Origin: an uncultured Atopobium sp.
GTDB lineage: Bacteria > Actinomycetota > Coriobacteriia > Coriobacteriales > Atopobiaceae
DNA: 8,493 nucleotides
Assembly: GCA_916720015.1 (NCBI GenBank)
Contig: CAKAPZ010000040.1
Coordinates: forward strand, 1 to 8,493
Direction: 5' to 3'
Shown piece after piece: positions 1-6,791 of this stretch (within the stretch, counting starts at the first letter, position 1; each line of letters begins with the position of its first letter). Under the pieces are notes generated by a model, which saw only the letters and a program-made list of their open reading frames with translations, did no database searches and had not been told where the DNA came from. The position numbers and the translations under genes are program-made.

Positions 1-361
1 TGTGATGCAAGATGATGTCTTCCTCAACAGGGGTTAAATCAGGGAAATCCTCGCGAGCATTATTAAGTGCATGGCGAGGGTGCGTAAATCCGTGCCAGTT
101 GTCTGGCGCGGCCTCGTGATCGTGCCAATCATAGAGGTAGTAGTCATGCAGAAGCGCGCCACGTACAAGGGCTTGCTCGTCAACTTTGATACCAGTATTC
201 ATGGCAAAGGCAAGGCTGCTATAAGCAACCGCAATAACGTGGTCGAGAGTGCTGGTAGTTCCATGTTGTGTAAAAGTTGCAAGCTGGTAGAGTCTTCCGG
301 ACTTCAGAATAGGAGTCGAAAGCTCATCGAACCTCTCGCGAATTTTAGAAACGTCAACCAA
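1..361 (-). CDS. HD-domain phosphohydrolase, 5' part (runs off the left edge)
   Basis: The visible 120 residues fit a small HD-superfamily metal-dependent phosphohydrolase, a cytoplasmic enzyme class that hydrolyses phosphate esters, often of nucleotides. The substrate cannot be read from the sequence. The candidate metal-binding residues visible are H41 (in TLDHVIAVAY) and the His-Asp doublet H72-D73 in RGALLHDYYLYDWH. H119-H120 follow near the edge, and the last expected Asp lies beyond position 1. The in-frame start is TTG at 361-359, because a TGA lies in frame at 376-374 and no ATG or GTG occurs before residue 54. A weak GATGGG sits 8 nt upstream. An ATG at 374 is one frame off across a run of seven T and stops after six codons. 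The gene points away from the kinase on its right and has its own promoter. Family call is confident from the motif; the start is uncertain. Confidence 0.85.
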   Translation of the reverse strand, partial: MVDVSKIRERFDELSTPILKSGRLYQLATFTQHGTTSTLDHVIAVAYSSLAFAMNTGIKVDEQALVRGALLHDYYLYDWHDHEAAPDNWHGFTHPRHALNNAREDFPDLTPVEEDIILHH

Positions 362-429
362 AAAATATCCCATCAACTGTGCGCACACATCAGAATTTTG
401 CGTGCGTACCTTAGCAATGTATCTATAAA

Positions 430-458
430 AGATTAGTTAATCTGACGGTTACGTGCAA
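430..458 (-). promoter_or_regulatory. Promoter for the HD-domain gene, with a palindrome over the -10 box
   Basis: On the minus strand a -35 box TTGCAC (458-453) is followed by a 17-bp spacer and a -10 box TAATCT (435-430). Transcription should begin near 423, giving a leader of about 60 nt. The -10 box is one arm of a perfect inverted repeat (AGATTA and TAATCT with 2 bp between, 430-443). That layout is typical of a repressor operator, but no regulator can be named. A second perfect 10-bp palindrome (TGTGCGCACA, 379-388) lies in the predicted leader. Confidence 0.5.
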
Positions 459-538
459 TCTTTTTGGCTGAATGTTACGAAAACGAAAGAAAAGAAAACG
501 CGCTCCCTGACAGTATAGAAAGTGCCGTTTACCTGCTC

Positions 539-1468
539 TTATACTTTCTCACTGTAGGGGCTCATGTGGTCCACCACAACGTTTACCACGCCAGGAAGAC
601 ACCTAGCAGAATAGGCGTAGATGTCGTGGCAGGTGACCTCGCCATTTACTTCCAATGGCATAGGCGCTGTTGATTCAACGGTAATTTCTTTGCCGCTAAA
701 GCTATTGAGGTAGGGTCTACCAAGCGAGTCTCCCGTGCGATCAAAGAAGCCAGAAAGCAGTGGGCGTACCAGCTTTGCAGTCATGTGAGTCTCAATGACA
801 ATAACCTCAAGCAGACCGTCATTCATCCGATTACCAGGGGCCAGTTCAATTCCTGCTTGCATCATGGAGCTGTTTGCAATAAGGCAACCAATGCCCTGAA
901 GCTCATGCACTTTGCCATCAACAGTAATTTTGAAGTCGTGTACTGGCGGCATAAGGTTGGCTAGGGCTGCAGTAAAATACGCGGCTTCTCCAAAGGTTTG
1001 TTTGTGGGGGATAGCTGAACGCATAATTTCTGCGTCAAGGCCTGTACCGGCCATTAAAGGAACTCCAGCTACATGGGTTTCTCCCGATACTGTGGTCCAG
1101 GTAATCTCACCCAGATCAAGCTGTGCGGTCTGAAGGTTTCTACAGGCCAGCGCCAGTGCGTTGGGCTCAGGGGCGTTTCCAATACTTGCTGCCAGAAGAT
1201 TAGCGGTTCCAGAAGGGAAGACCAAAATAGGTGTCTGGCATCCTCTAAGGCCATAGAGCAGGCTAGATACGGTGCCATCTCCGCCCGAGAGCACCACTAC
1301 GTCAAAATCTTCAGGCCGAACAGAACTCAGAACCTCATCTGTGTGCCAATGGCTTTCAACTAGCTTTACCAGGCATTCGTCGCCGCTTTTCAGAAGAGCG
1401 CGCTCAAATTCAAAGATTGCGTCAGAGCTAAAACCCGAGCAAGGATTGTGAATGATGAGGGTTCTCAT
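539..1468 (-). CDS. YegS/DgkB-type lipid (diacylglycerol) kinase
   Basis: This 309-residue protein is a soluble or peripheral lipid kinase of the DGKc fold. Members transfer phosphate from ATP to diacylglycerol or a related lipid and recycle it into phospholipid synthesis. The N-terminal catalytic domain shows HNPCSG (7-12), the nucleotide-binding GGDGT (62-66) and PSGTAN (85-90). The C-terminal half has the family's beta-sandwich with GTGLDA and NDGLLEV. Length is normal for the family (about 290-330). I chose the ATG at 1468 because GGAGG lies just upstream and the family begins with a short strand ending in NPxSG. A TTG eight codons upstream is less likely. It is divergent from rnd across an 89-bp gap. 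No convincing terminator follows the TAA at 541-539. The true substrate (diacylglycerol, undecaprenol or sphingosine-like) is not decidable from motifs. Confidence 0.9.
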   Translation of the reverse strand: MRTLIIHNPCSGFSSDAIFEFERALLKSGDECLVKLVESHWHTDEVLSSVRPEDFDVVVLSGGDGTVSSLLYGLRGCQTPILVFPSGTANLLAASIGNAPEPNALALACRNLQTAQLDLGEITWTTVSGETHVAGVPLMAGTGLDAEIMRSAIPHKQTFGEAAYFTAALANLMPPVHDFKITVDGKVHELQGIGCLIANSSMMQAGIELAPGNRMNDGLLEVIVIETHMTAKLVRPLLSGFFDRTGDSLGRPYLNSFSGKEITVESTAPMPLEVNGEVTCHDIYAYSARCLPGVVNVVVDHMSPYSEKV

Positions 1469-1494
1469 ATATCCTCCGAAGATTTGCGACAAGC

Positions 1495-1526
1495 TGGTAT
1501 ATCATTTTGATACGAATGAGTGTATC
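1495..1526 (+). promoter_or_regulatory. Possible extended -10 promoter for rnd and GATAC/GTATC half-sites
   Basis: The gap between the divergent kinase and rnd genes holds TGGTATATC (1495-1503), which fits an extended -10 element (TG-N-TATATC) pointing toward rnd. There is no good -35 box at the usual distance. Just downstream are GATAC (1509-1513) and GTATC (1522-1526), an inverted pair with 8 bp between them, which could be an operator. All of this is weak pattern evidence. I found no convincing promoter for the minus-strand kinase in this gap. Confidence 0.3.
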
Positions 1527-1557
1527 GCTTTACGTTAGCTACTTAATCGGCAATTGG

Positions 1558-2697
1558 ATGGACGCATTGTATATAGCAACCTCAGAAGAACTTTCCGCAT
1601 TTTGTGAGCAAGCAAAGACTTCGCATATCCTTGCAGTTGATACGGAGTTTCTTCGCGAGAAAACCTACTTCCCCAAGCTTTGCCTGGTGCAGGTTTCCAC
1701 AGGTTCAGAGATTGCTGCGATTGATCCCTTGCTTATTGATGACCTAACTCCGCTTAAAGAGCTCCTGGAAAATCCGCAGATTATCAAGATTTTCCACGCG
1801 TGCTCACAAGACCTTGAAGTTTTGCTAGAAAAAATGGATTGCGCATGCGCTCCTGTATTTGATACGCAGGTAGCAGCTGCATTTTTGGGCATGCGTCAGC
1901 AGGTGAGCTACGCCGGTCTGGTAGAAAATTTTGCTAACGTTAAGCTTGCTAAGGCTGAGTCTTTAACAGACTGGTCAAAGCGACCTCTTGATAAAGAGCA
2001 GCTGGTATATGCCGAGGATGACGTGAGATATCTTCCCGCAATCTACAATCAAATGGTCGAGAAGCTCATCAAGCTTGATCGTCTGAGCTGGGTAAAGCCA
2101 GAGATGGACCAACATACTAATATTGAGCAGTATCGCCGAGACCCCTATCAGGCATATCTCCGTTTAAAACGTTCTGGCTCGCTTACGCGCAGACAACTTG
2201 CTATTGCTCGAGAGGTGTGCGCCTGGCGAGAAGAAACTGCTGCTAAAAGAGATGTTCCACGTAAGTGGGTGCTTTCTGACGAACTCATTATTGAGATTTG
2301 TCGCCGCGTTCCTACAACACCAGATAGACTGCGCAAAATCCGCGGCACTGAGCAAATCTCTCAAGGTGGGGTAGTGCATCTACTAGATGCAATTAAGCGT
2401 GGACAAAAGACACCCGCAGATCAGTGTCCAAAAATCGAGCATCACGCTCATCCTTCAGCTGGCTCTGAAGGTGTTGTTGAGCTTATGTATGCTCTTATCA
2501 GGATTGTTTCAGAAAAAGAGGGAATTGCATCTCCGTTAATTGCCAATAAAGATGATCTTACTGATCTGCTTTTGGACAAGGCTGATGCAAGACTTAAAAC
2601 CGGATGGCGCTATCAATTAGTAGGCAAGCAGCTTGTTGGACTGCTCAATGGCGAGGTAGGACTAACAGTTAAAAATGGTCGAGTAGAGCTACTGTAA
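1558..2697 (+). CDS. rnd: Ribonuclease D
   Basis: RNase D is a cytoplasmic 3'-to-5' exoribonuclease of the DEDDy superfamily that trims tRNA precursors and other stable RNAs. With the start at 1558 (379 residues) the catalytic residues are D28 and E30 (VDTEF), D85 (HACSQDLEVL), and Y151 and D155 (YAEDDVRYL). These are the same positions I recall for E. coli RNase D, which is the main reason for this start. ATG at 1516 and TTG at 1507 would add 14 or 17 residues that do not look like family sequence. None of the three starts has a good Shine-Dalgarno site. An HRDC RNA-binding domain follows at about 208-290 (LTRRQLAIAREVCAWRE to IRGTEQ), then a second helical C-terminal region, as in the family. 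It reads in the same direction as the metallopeptidase cluster but is separated by 103 bp with a possible promoter. Confidence 0.93.
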   Translation: MDALYIATSEELSAFCEQAKTSHILAVDTEFLREKTYFPKLCLVQVSTGSEIAAIDPLLIDDLTPLKELLENPQIIKIFHACSQDLEVLLEKMDCACAPVFDTQVAAAFLGMRQQVSYAGLVENFANVKLAKAESLTDWSKRPLDKEQLVYAEDDVRYLPAIYNQMVEKLIKLDRLSWVKPEMDQHTNIEQYRRDPYQAYLRLKRSGSLTRRQLAIAREVCAWREETAAKRDVPRKWVLSDELIIEICRRVPTTPDRLRKIRGTEQISQGGVVHLLDAIKRGQKTPADQCPKIEHHAHPSAGSEGVVELMYALIRIVSEKEGIASPLIANKDDLTDLLLDKADARLKTGWRYQLVGKQLVGLLNGEVGLTVKNGRVELL

Positions 2698-2741
2698 AAG
2701 TAGCGTTTTACCTAGGTTTAAGCATGATTACTCTTACAAAC

Positions 2742-2794
2742 CTGACTTTTTGTCCGGTGAGTTGGGTATACTCATCTCTATACATAGATAGGAG
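2742..2794 (+). promoter_or_regulatory. Possible promoter and ribosome binding site ahead of the metallopeptidase cluster
   Basis: A -10-like TATACT (2767-2772) has a poor upstream partner CTGACT (2742-2747) at a long 19-bp spacing. Transcription from it would begin about 22 nt before the ATG at 2801. The ribosome binding site AGGAG (2790-2794) with a 6-nt spacer is clear. The 103-bp gap after rnd suggests that the following four genes have their own start of transcription, but the promoter is only a candidate. Confidence 0.35.
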
Positions 2795-2800
2795 AAAAAT

Positions 2801-3487
2801 ATGTATTACTCAGGTGCGTTTATCCCATACATTGTTCTAGTAGTTGCCTCGTTGGTGCTCGGATTGGGTACTCAGTGGTACATCAAACATGAATTTAAAA
2901 AGTATTCTCTAGTTCCTTCAGGGTTTAATGCCACCGGTGCTTCTGTTGCTCGTACCATGATGGACACTAACGGAGCAGCCAATGTTGGCATCAAGAGAAT
3001 TTCTGGTGAGCTCACCGATAACTTTGATCCACGTGACAATTGTCTGCACCTCTCTGATGCAAACTTCTCTGAGGGTAGCGTGGCTTCAGTTGCTGTTTCT
3101 TGTCATGAAGCAGGTCATGCTGTTCAGACCGCTAAGATGTACATGCCATCTCGCGTTCGTTCCGCTCTTGTTCCTGTTGTTAATTTAGCATCCGCAGCAT
3201 GGATCTATGTCTTTATTGCTGGTGTCTTGCTAAATGTTTCAGGCATGACCGTGCTAGCAATTTGGCTGTATGCATTCACCTTCTTGTTCCATATAGTTAC
3301 GCTTCCTGTAGAGATTGATGCTTCAAGGCGTGGATTGGCCTTTTTGAAGGCAAACGCTCCTGCAGGCTTTGACTACAATGGCGCTAAAAAGGTACTGATT
3401 GCCGCTGCTCTTACTTACGTAGCCGCTGCAATGGTTTCTGCACTCCAGCTTCTATACCTGCTTGGTTCTTCCAGAAGCAGGAATTAG
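2801..3487 (+). CDS. YugP-like membrane zinc metallopeptidase
   Basis: A 228-residue membrane-bound metallopeptidase resembling Bacillus YugP (putative neutral zinc metallopeptidase family). A first transmembrane segment lies at about 8-25. The zinc-binding HEAGH motif is at 102-106, in the family context SCHEAGHAVQ. E171 in LPVEIDASRRGL is the likely third ligand. Further hydrophobic segments lie at about 123-145, 150-169 and 202-222, so the active site sits between the first and second segments at the membrane face. Length matches the family, and a good AGGAG supports the start. The stop is only 2 bp before the xseA ATG, so the two genes are almost certainly co-transcribed and perhaps translationally coupled. 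The natural substrate of this family is not established; a role in membrane protein processing is inference. Confidence 0.9.
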   Translation: MYYSGAFIPYIVLVVASLVLGLGTQWYIKHEFKKYSLVPSGFNATGASVARTMMDTNGAANVGIKRISGELTDNFDPRDNCLHLSDANFSEGSVASVAVSCHEAGHAVQTAKMYMPSRVRSALVPVVNLASAAWIYVFIAGVLLNVSGMTVLAIWLYAFTFLFHIVTLPVEIDASRRGLAFLKANAPAGFDYNGAKKVLIAAALTYVAAAMVSALQLLYLLGSSRSRN

Positions 3488-3489
3488 TA

Positions 3490-4839
3490 ATGGATCAGAT
3501 TCAAGAGAAAGAAGATTCTGTTCTTTCAGTATCTGATGCTGTGCTCTTTGCAAAAAATGAAGTTGCCTCAATGCCATCTATGACGGTGGTTGGAGAGGTC
3601 TCTGGATTTAGGGGTCCAAACTATAAGTCTGGGCATTGTTACTTTGACGTAAAAGACCCTGTTAGTTCTATGGCAGTCATTGTCTGGTCAAAGATTTATG
3701 CTGCTAGTGGCATTACGTTGCAAGACGGCATGAAAATCCAGATGACAGGAAAGTTTGATATTTACGCTTCAAGCGGCAAGCTTTCTTTTCATGCGCGTAC
3801 TATTCAGATCGCCGGAGAAGGAGACCTTCGCCAAAAGGTGGCACAGCTTGCTAAAAAGCTAGAAAAAGAAGGTCTTACAGACATTTCCAGAAAGCGCTAC
3901 ATTCCAGAGTTTTGTACACGCATTGGTGTAGTTACTTCACTTTCAGGCAGCGTCATTGATGATGTTAAGCGTACGCTTGCGCGCAGAAACCCTCTTGTAG
4001 AGCTTGAGGTATCTGGCTGCGCTGTTCAAGGTACTCATGCACCTGCAACTATTATTAGAGCTCTCCAGGTTGCTGCAACTACACGGCCAGATGCAATCTT
4101 GCTGGTGCGTGGTGGTGGCTCATTCGAAGACCTTATGTGTTTTAATGACGAGGGAGTGGCGCGCGCTATTGCTGCATGTCCAGTTCCTGTTATTACGGGC
4201 ATTGGTCATGAGCCCGATACTACCATTGCAGATATGGTTTCTGATAGAAGAACCTCAACGCCAACTGCTGCTGCAGAGTCTGTGGCTCCCGCTATTAGTG
4301 AGTTACAAACTACGTTTAACAACAGAATTTCTCGCCTTGGAAATGCTACAAGAAAGATTTTGCAGTTCTATAAAACGGGACTTACAACTGTTGGGCAACG
4401 CTCCAACTTGGCAATGAAAAATGCTCTAGCAAGTAAACAGTACCAGCTAGAGAAGCTATCAGATCGTCCTTGTTTGAAAGACCCTGCTTATATTATTTCT
4501 ACAAGAACAGAAGACCTTAATCAGACTGAGCAAAGGCTTATGGACGCTCTGCCAGCGCTTCTTTTAAGAAAGAAAGAGATGCTTTCTGTTGAGTCGCAAA
4601 GACTTACCAGAGCCAGTGCTGCCATGCTTCATCCATATGAGGCTTCTCTTTCTTCGCTTGCAGGAAAACTAGATGCACTTTCTCCTTTAAAGGTTCTTAC
4701 AAGGGGATATGCATATGTCCAAGATGAAAAGGGGTCTGTCATTAAAACGGCCAAAGATGCTTCGGTTGGAGATTCTTTGCTGGTCAAAATGACGGATGGA
4801 ACAATCAAGGCAACTGTTTCTGATATTGAGCTCTCATAG
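3490..4839 (+). CDS. xseA: Exodeoxyribonuclease VII large subunit
   Basis: XseA is the catalytic subunit of exonuclease VII, a cytoplasmic single-strand-specific DNase that degrades DNA from both ends to short acid-soluble oligonucleotides. It acts in mismatch repair and damage processing with several XseB subunits. An N-terminal OB-fold DNA-binding domain (about 10-110, including VVGEVSGF at 33-40) precedes the catalytic domain. That domain carries RGGGSFEDL (207-215) and GIGHEPDTTIAD (237-248) followed by TSTPTAAAE (255-263). A long helical, coiled-coil-like region (about 270-400) for XseB binding follows, then a short C-terminal beta segment. At 449 residues it is full length. AGGA lies 7 nt before the ATG. 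The gene starts 2 bp after the metallopeptidase stop, and xseB follows 14 bp later. Confidence 0.97.
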   Translation: MDQIQEKEDSVLSVSDAVLFAKNEVASMPSMTVVGEVSGFRGPNYKSGHCYFDVKDPVSSMAVIVWSKIYAASGITLQDGMKIQMTGKFDIYASSGKLSFHARTIQIAGEGDLRQKVAQLAKKLEKEGLTDISRKRYIPEFCTRIGVVTSLSGSVIDDVKRTLARRNPLVELEVSGCAVQGTHAPATIIRALQVAATTRPDAILLVRGGGSFEDLMCFNDEGVARAIAACPVPVITGIGHEPDTTIADMVSDRRTSTPTAAAESVAPAISELQTTFNNRISRLGNATRKILQFYKTGLTTVGQRSNLAMKNALASKQYQLEKLSDRPCLKDPAYIISTRTEDLNQTEQRLMDALPALLLRKKEMLSVESQRLTRASAAMLHPYEASLSSLAGKLDALSPLKVLTRGYAYVQDEKGSVIKTAKDASVGDSLLVKMTDGTIKATVSDIELS

Positions 4840-4853
4840 ATTAGGGGAACAAC

Positions 4854-5117
4854 ATGGATACTAAGAAGACCGAAGAGCTGACTTTTAAAGACGCTTCTAT
4901 TGAACTTGAGCAGATTGTACGTAAGCTTGAGGGCACAGACCTGGAGCTCGAGGAGTCTTTGGCTCTGTATGCTCGTGGTGTTGAACTGGTTAAAGACCTT
5001 CGTGGAAGACTTGATACGGCAGAGCAAAAAGTCAAGGTTCTTCTTGATGAGTCTCAGGCAGGAGCTGCAATTACAGATACTACCGCAGCACCTTCTACTG
5101 CATATTTAGATGAGTAA
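4854..5117 (+). CDS. xseB: Exodeoxyribonuclease VII small subunit
   Basis: XseB is the small helical subunit that binds the coiled-coil arm of XseA to form active exonuclease VII. The 87-residue product has the family core LTFKDASIELEQIVRKLE (about 9-26) followed by LELEESLALYARGVEL and a second helix to about residue 66, a two-helix hairpin. A low-complexity Ala/Thr tail (67-87) follows the fold and is probably disordered. AGGGGA precedes the ATG at good spacing. It lies 14 bp after xseA and 10 bp before the HIT gene, in keeping with one operon. Confidence 0.95.
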   Translation: MDTKKTEELTFKDASIELEQIVRKLEGTDLELEESLALYARGVELVKDLRGRLDTAEQKVKVLLDESQAGAAITDTTAAPSTAYLDE

Positions 5118-5127
5118 AGGAGAGGCT

Positions 5128-5472
5128 ATGTCTGACTGCATTTTCTGTAAGTTAGCTAACAAAGAAATTCCTACAGATTTTCTCTATGAGGATGAAAACG
5201 TTGTAGCTTTCAATGACCTAAATCCTCTTATGCCCGTGCATGTTCTTGTTGTGCCAAAGGGCCACTATGACAACATCATTGATGGTATTCCTGCTGCAAC
5301 ACTTGAGAGTGTTACTAAAGCTATAGCTGTAGTAACAGAAAAGACAGGAATTAGGGAGACTGGATTCCGTGTAATTACCAATACCGGAGAACACGGCGGA
5401 CAGTCAATCAACCACGTCCACTTCCACGTTTTAGGTGGCAAAATGATGGACGATTCAATGGGCTGTAAATAA
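5128..5472 (+). CDS. HIT-family nucleotide-binding hydrolase (HINT-like)
   Basis: This 114-residue cytoplasmic protein belongs to the histidine-triad superfamily, HINT branch. Its members cleave nucleoside phosphoramidates or related AMP conjugates through a nucleotidyl-histidine intermediate. The triad is H96-V-H98-F-H100 in NHVHFHVLGG. The N-terminus has CIFCK (C4, C7) and, with H46, may form the structural zinc site seen in some members. PVHVLVVPKGHYDNI (36-50) is also typical. I chose the ATG at 5128 because AGGAG lies just upstream and the family starts M-x-x-C-I-F-C. An upstream ATG at 5110 overlaps the end of xseB and lacks this support. It is the last gene of the metallopeptidase-xseA-xseB cluster. 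No clear terminator follows it, so some read-through toward ackA is possible. Physiological substrate unknown. Confidence 0.94.
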   Translation: MSDCIFCKLANKEIPTDFLYEDENVVAFNDLNPLMPVHVLVVPKGHYDNIIDGIPAATLESVTKAIAVVTEKTGIRETGFRVITNTGEHGGQSINHVHFHVLGGKMMDDSMGCK

Positions 5473-5499
5473 AAATATTCAAGTTTTTTGCTCGTCTAT

Positions 5500-5529
5500 T
5501 TAACTCCGGGGTATTCTGGGGTTTATGAT
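5500..5529 (+). promoter_or_regulatory. Candidate ackA promoter
   Basis: A -35-like TTAACT (5500-5505), an 18-bp spacer and a -10 box TATGAT (5524-5529) would start transcription near 5536, about 70 nt before the ackA ATG. An overlapping alternative is TTGCTC (5488-5493) with TATTCT (5512-5517), also at 18 bp. Two direct repeats, GGGGTAT (5508-5514) and GGGGTTT (5518-5524), lie exactly 10 bp apart in the spacer, one helical turn. That could mark a regulator site, but no regulator is identifiable. Confidence 0.45.
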
Positions 5530-5550
5530 GTCATGCGGTTATGTTTGTTT

Positions 5551-5588
5551 GAAGTAGGAGAGGAAGACTTAGTAGTCTTTTCTGCTTC
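5551..5588 (+). promoter_or_regulatory. Hairpin in the ackA leader, just upstream of the ribosome binding site
   Basis: The 5' arm 5551-5559 pairs with 5580-5588 (9 bp including two G-U pairs). After a 4-nt bulge, AAGACT (5564-5569) pairs with AGTCTT (5574-5579) around a TAGT loop. That makes 15 base pairs in 38 nt. The stem ends 4 nt before the AAAGAGGAG ribosome binding region (5593-5601) and leaves it exposed. It could stabilise the mRNA 5' end or control initiation. The inner stem is followed by only a short TTTTC, so it is a poor terminator. Confidence 0.5.
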
Positions 5589-5605
5589 ACGGAAAGAGGA
5601 GTCAC

Positions 5606-6775
5606 ATGAACGTACTGGTTATCAACGCAGGTAGCTCATCTCTTAAGTATCAGCTTCTTGACGTTGACACCCGCGAGGTTTACGCAAAAGGAAACTGCGA
5701 GCGTATCGGTATCGAAGGTTCTTTTGTTGGTCACGAGGAGCTTGGTGGAGAGAAGCAGAAGCTTGAGGTTGCTCTTCCTGATCACAAGACTGCTATTAAG
5801 CATGTCTTTGACATCCTTAAGACTATTGATAAGCCAATCGATGGCATTGGTCACCGTGTTGTTCAGGGTGGTTGGTACTTCCCAGAGTCTGCTGTTGTAG
5901 ACGATAAGGTCTTGGCTCAGGTCCGTGAGGTTGCTCCACTTGCTCCTCTTCATAACTATGCTGAGGCTGATGTTATTGAGATTTGCCGCGAACTCTTCCC
6001 AGAGGTCGGCAATGTAATCGTTTGCGATACTTCTTTCCACTTCAATATGCCAGAGAAGGCACATCGCTATGCTCTTCCTCGCGATGTTGTTGATAAATAC
6101 CACGTCCGTAAGTACGGTGCTCACGGTACTTCTCACCGCTACATTTGGCGTGCAACCAATGAGTTTACCAACGGTCAGACTCACAAGCTGGTTAGCTGCC
6201 ACCTTGGTTCTGGTGCTTCTCTTTCCGCTATTGAGGATGGTCGCGATCTTGAGACCACCATGGGTCTTACTCCACTTGATGGCCTTATCATGGGCACTCG
6301 TTGCGGCACTATTGACCCAGCTACTGTCTTCTATCTTTCTCGCGTTGGTGGTTACTCCATCGATGAGATTGACACTATGATGAACAAGCAGTCTGGCCTT
6401 CTCGCTCTGTCTGGTCATTCCGATTCTCGTGATATTGAGGATGGCGCTCACGCTGGCGATAAGGACTGCCTGCTTGCACTTGATATGTTCTATTATCGTA
6501 CGTCTCAGCTCATCATGGAGATGGCTCAGGCTATGCATGGCTTTGATACCATGGCATTCTCTGCTGGCATTGGTGAGAACTCCGATGAGATGCGTCTTGG
6601 CGTTGTCAAAGAGCTTGAGTGGATGGGTGTCAAGATTGATGAGGAGAAGAACAAGGTTCGCTCCGGTGAAATCCGTGACATCTCTGCTCCAGATTCAAAG
6701 GTACGCGTCCTGGTTGTACCTACCAACGAGGAATACATGATTGCTCTTGACGTTCAGGAGCTTCTGGGTAAGTAG
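5606..6775 (+). CDS. ackA: Acetate kinase
   Basis: Acetate kinase interconverts acetyl phosphate plus ADP and acetate plus ATP, the ATP-yielding step of acetate-forming fermentation. The 389-residue protein is near full length (family about 395-410) and shows both ASKHA-type halves. Expected catalytic residues, by alignment from memory with Methanosarcina AckA, are N7 (VINAGSSSLKY), R84 (GHRVV), H116 (APLHN), D141 (CDTSFH), H173 (GAHGTSH), R232 (GTRCGTIDP) and E375 (PTNEEY). The nucleotide loop FSAGIGENS is also present. Departures from the usual consensus are Q87 in HRVVQGG and S202 in HLGSGAS, where HGG and HLGNG are usual. The ribosome binding site GAGGAG is clear. Codon use is strongly skewed (CTT, GTT, CGT, GGT), suggesting high expression. 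No phosphotransacetylase gene adjoins it. It has its own promoter region and terminator, so it is probably monocistronic. Confidence 0.96.
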   Translation: MNVLVINAGSSSLKYQLLDVDTREVYAKGNCERIGIEGSFVGHEELGGEKQKLEVALPDHKTAIKHVFDILKTIDKPIDGIGHRVVQGGWYFPESAVVDDKVLAQVREVAPLAPLHNYAEADVIEICRELFPEVGNVIVCDTSFHFNMPEKAHRYALPRDVVDKYHVRKYGAHGTSHRYIWRATNEFTNGQTHKLVSCHLGSGASLSAIEDGRDLETTMGLTPLDGLIMGTRCGTIDPATVFYLSRVGGYSIDEIDTMMNKQSGLLALSGHSDSRDIEDGAHAGDKDCLLALDMFYYRTSQLIMEMAQAMHGFDTMAFSAGIGENSDEMRLGVVKELEWMGVKIDEEKNKVRSGEIRDISAPDSKVRVLVVPTNEEYMIALDVQELLGK

Positions 6776-6791
6776 GCTTTCCTTACAATCC

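Noticed and set aside
71..436. A 121-codon plus-strand frame at the left edge
   Set aside because: It lies opposite the HD-domain gene, whose protein shows clear family motifs. The plus-strand product shows none.
1469..1492. Upstream TTG start for the lipid kinase
   Set aside because: It would place the GGAGG site inside the coding region. The ATG at 1468 fits both the ribosome binding site and the family N-terminus.
2694..2711. GTAAAA/TTTTAC hairpin at the rnd stop codon as a terminator
   Set aside because: The stem is only 6 A+T-rich pairs and no T tract follows, so termination is unlikely.
4629..5027. Minus-strand frame across the xseA/xseB junction
   Set aside because: It overlaps two well-supported genes and has no motif or ribosome binding site.
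5110..5127. Upstream ATG for the HIT protein that overlaps xseB
   Set aside because: The ATG at 5128 has a good AGGAG, and its protein begins with the family's M-x-x-C-I-F-C pattern.
5564..5582. Inner ackA leader stem with TTTTC as a transcription attenuator
   Set aside because: The T tract is too short and is itself paired in the longer hairpin, so a termination role is not supported.
5636..6538. A 300-codon open frame on the minus strand opposite ackA
   Set aside because: It mirrors the strongly biased codons of ackA, has no ribosome binding site, and its product shows no recognisable domain. It is an antisense shadow.
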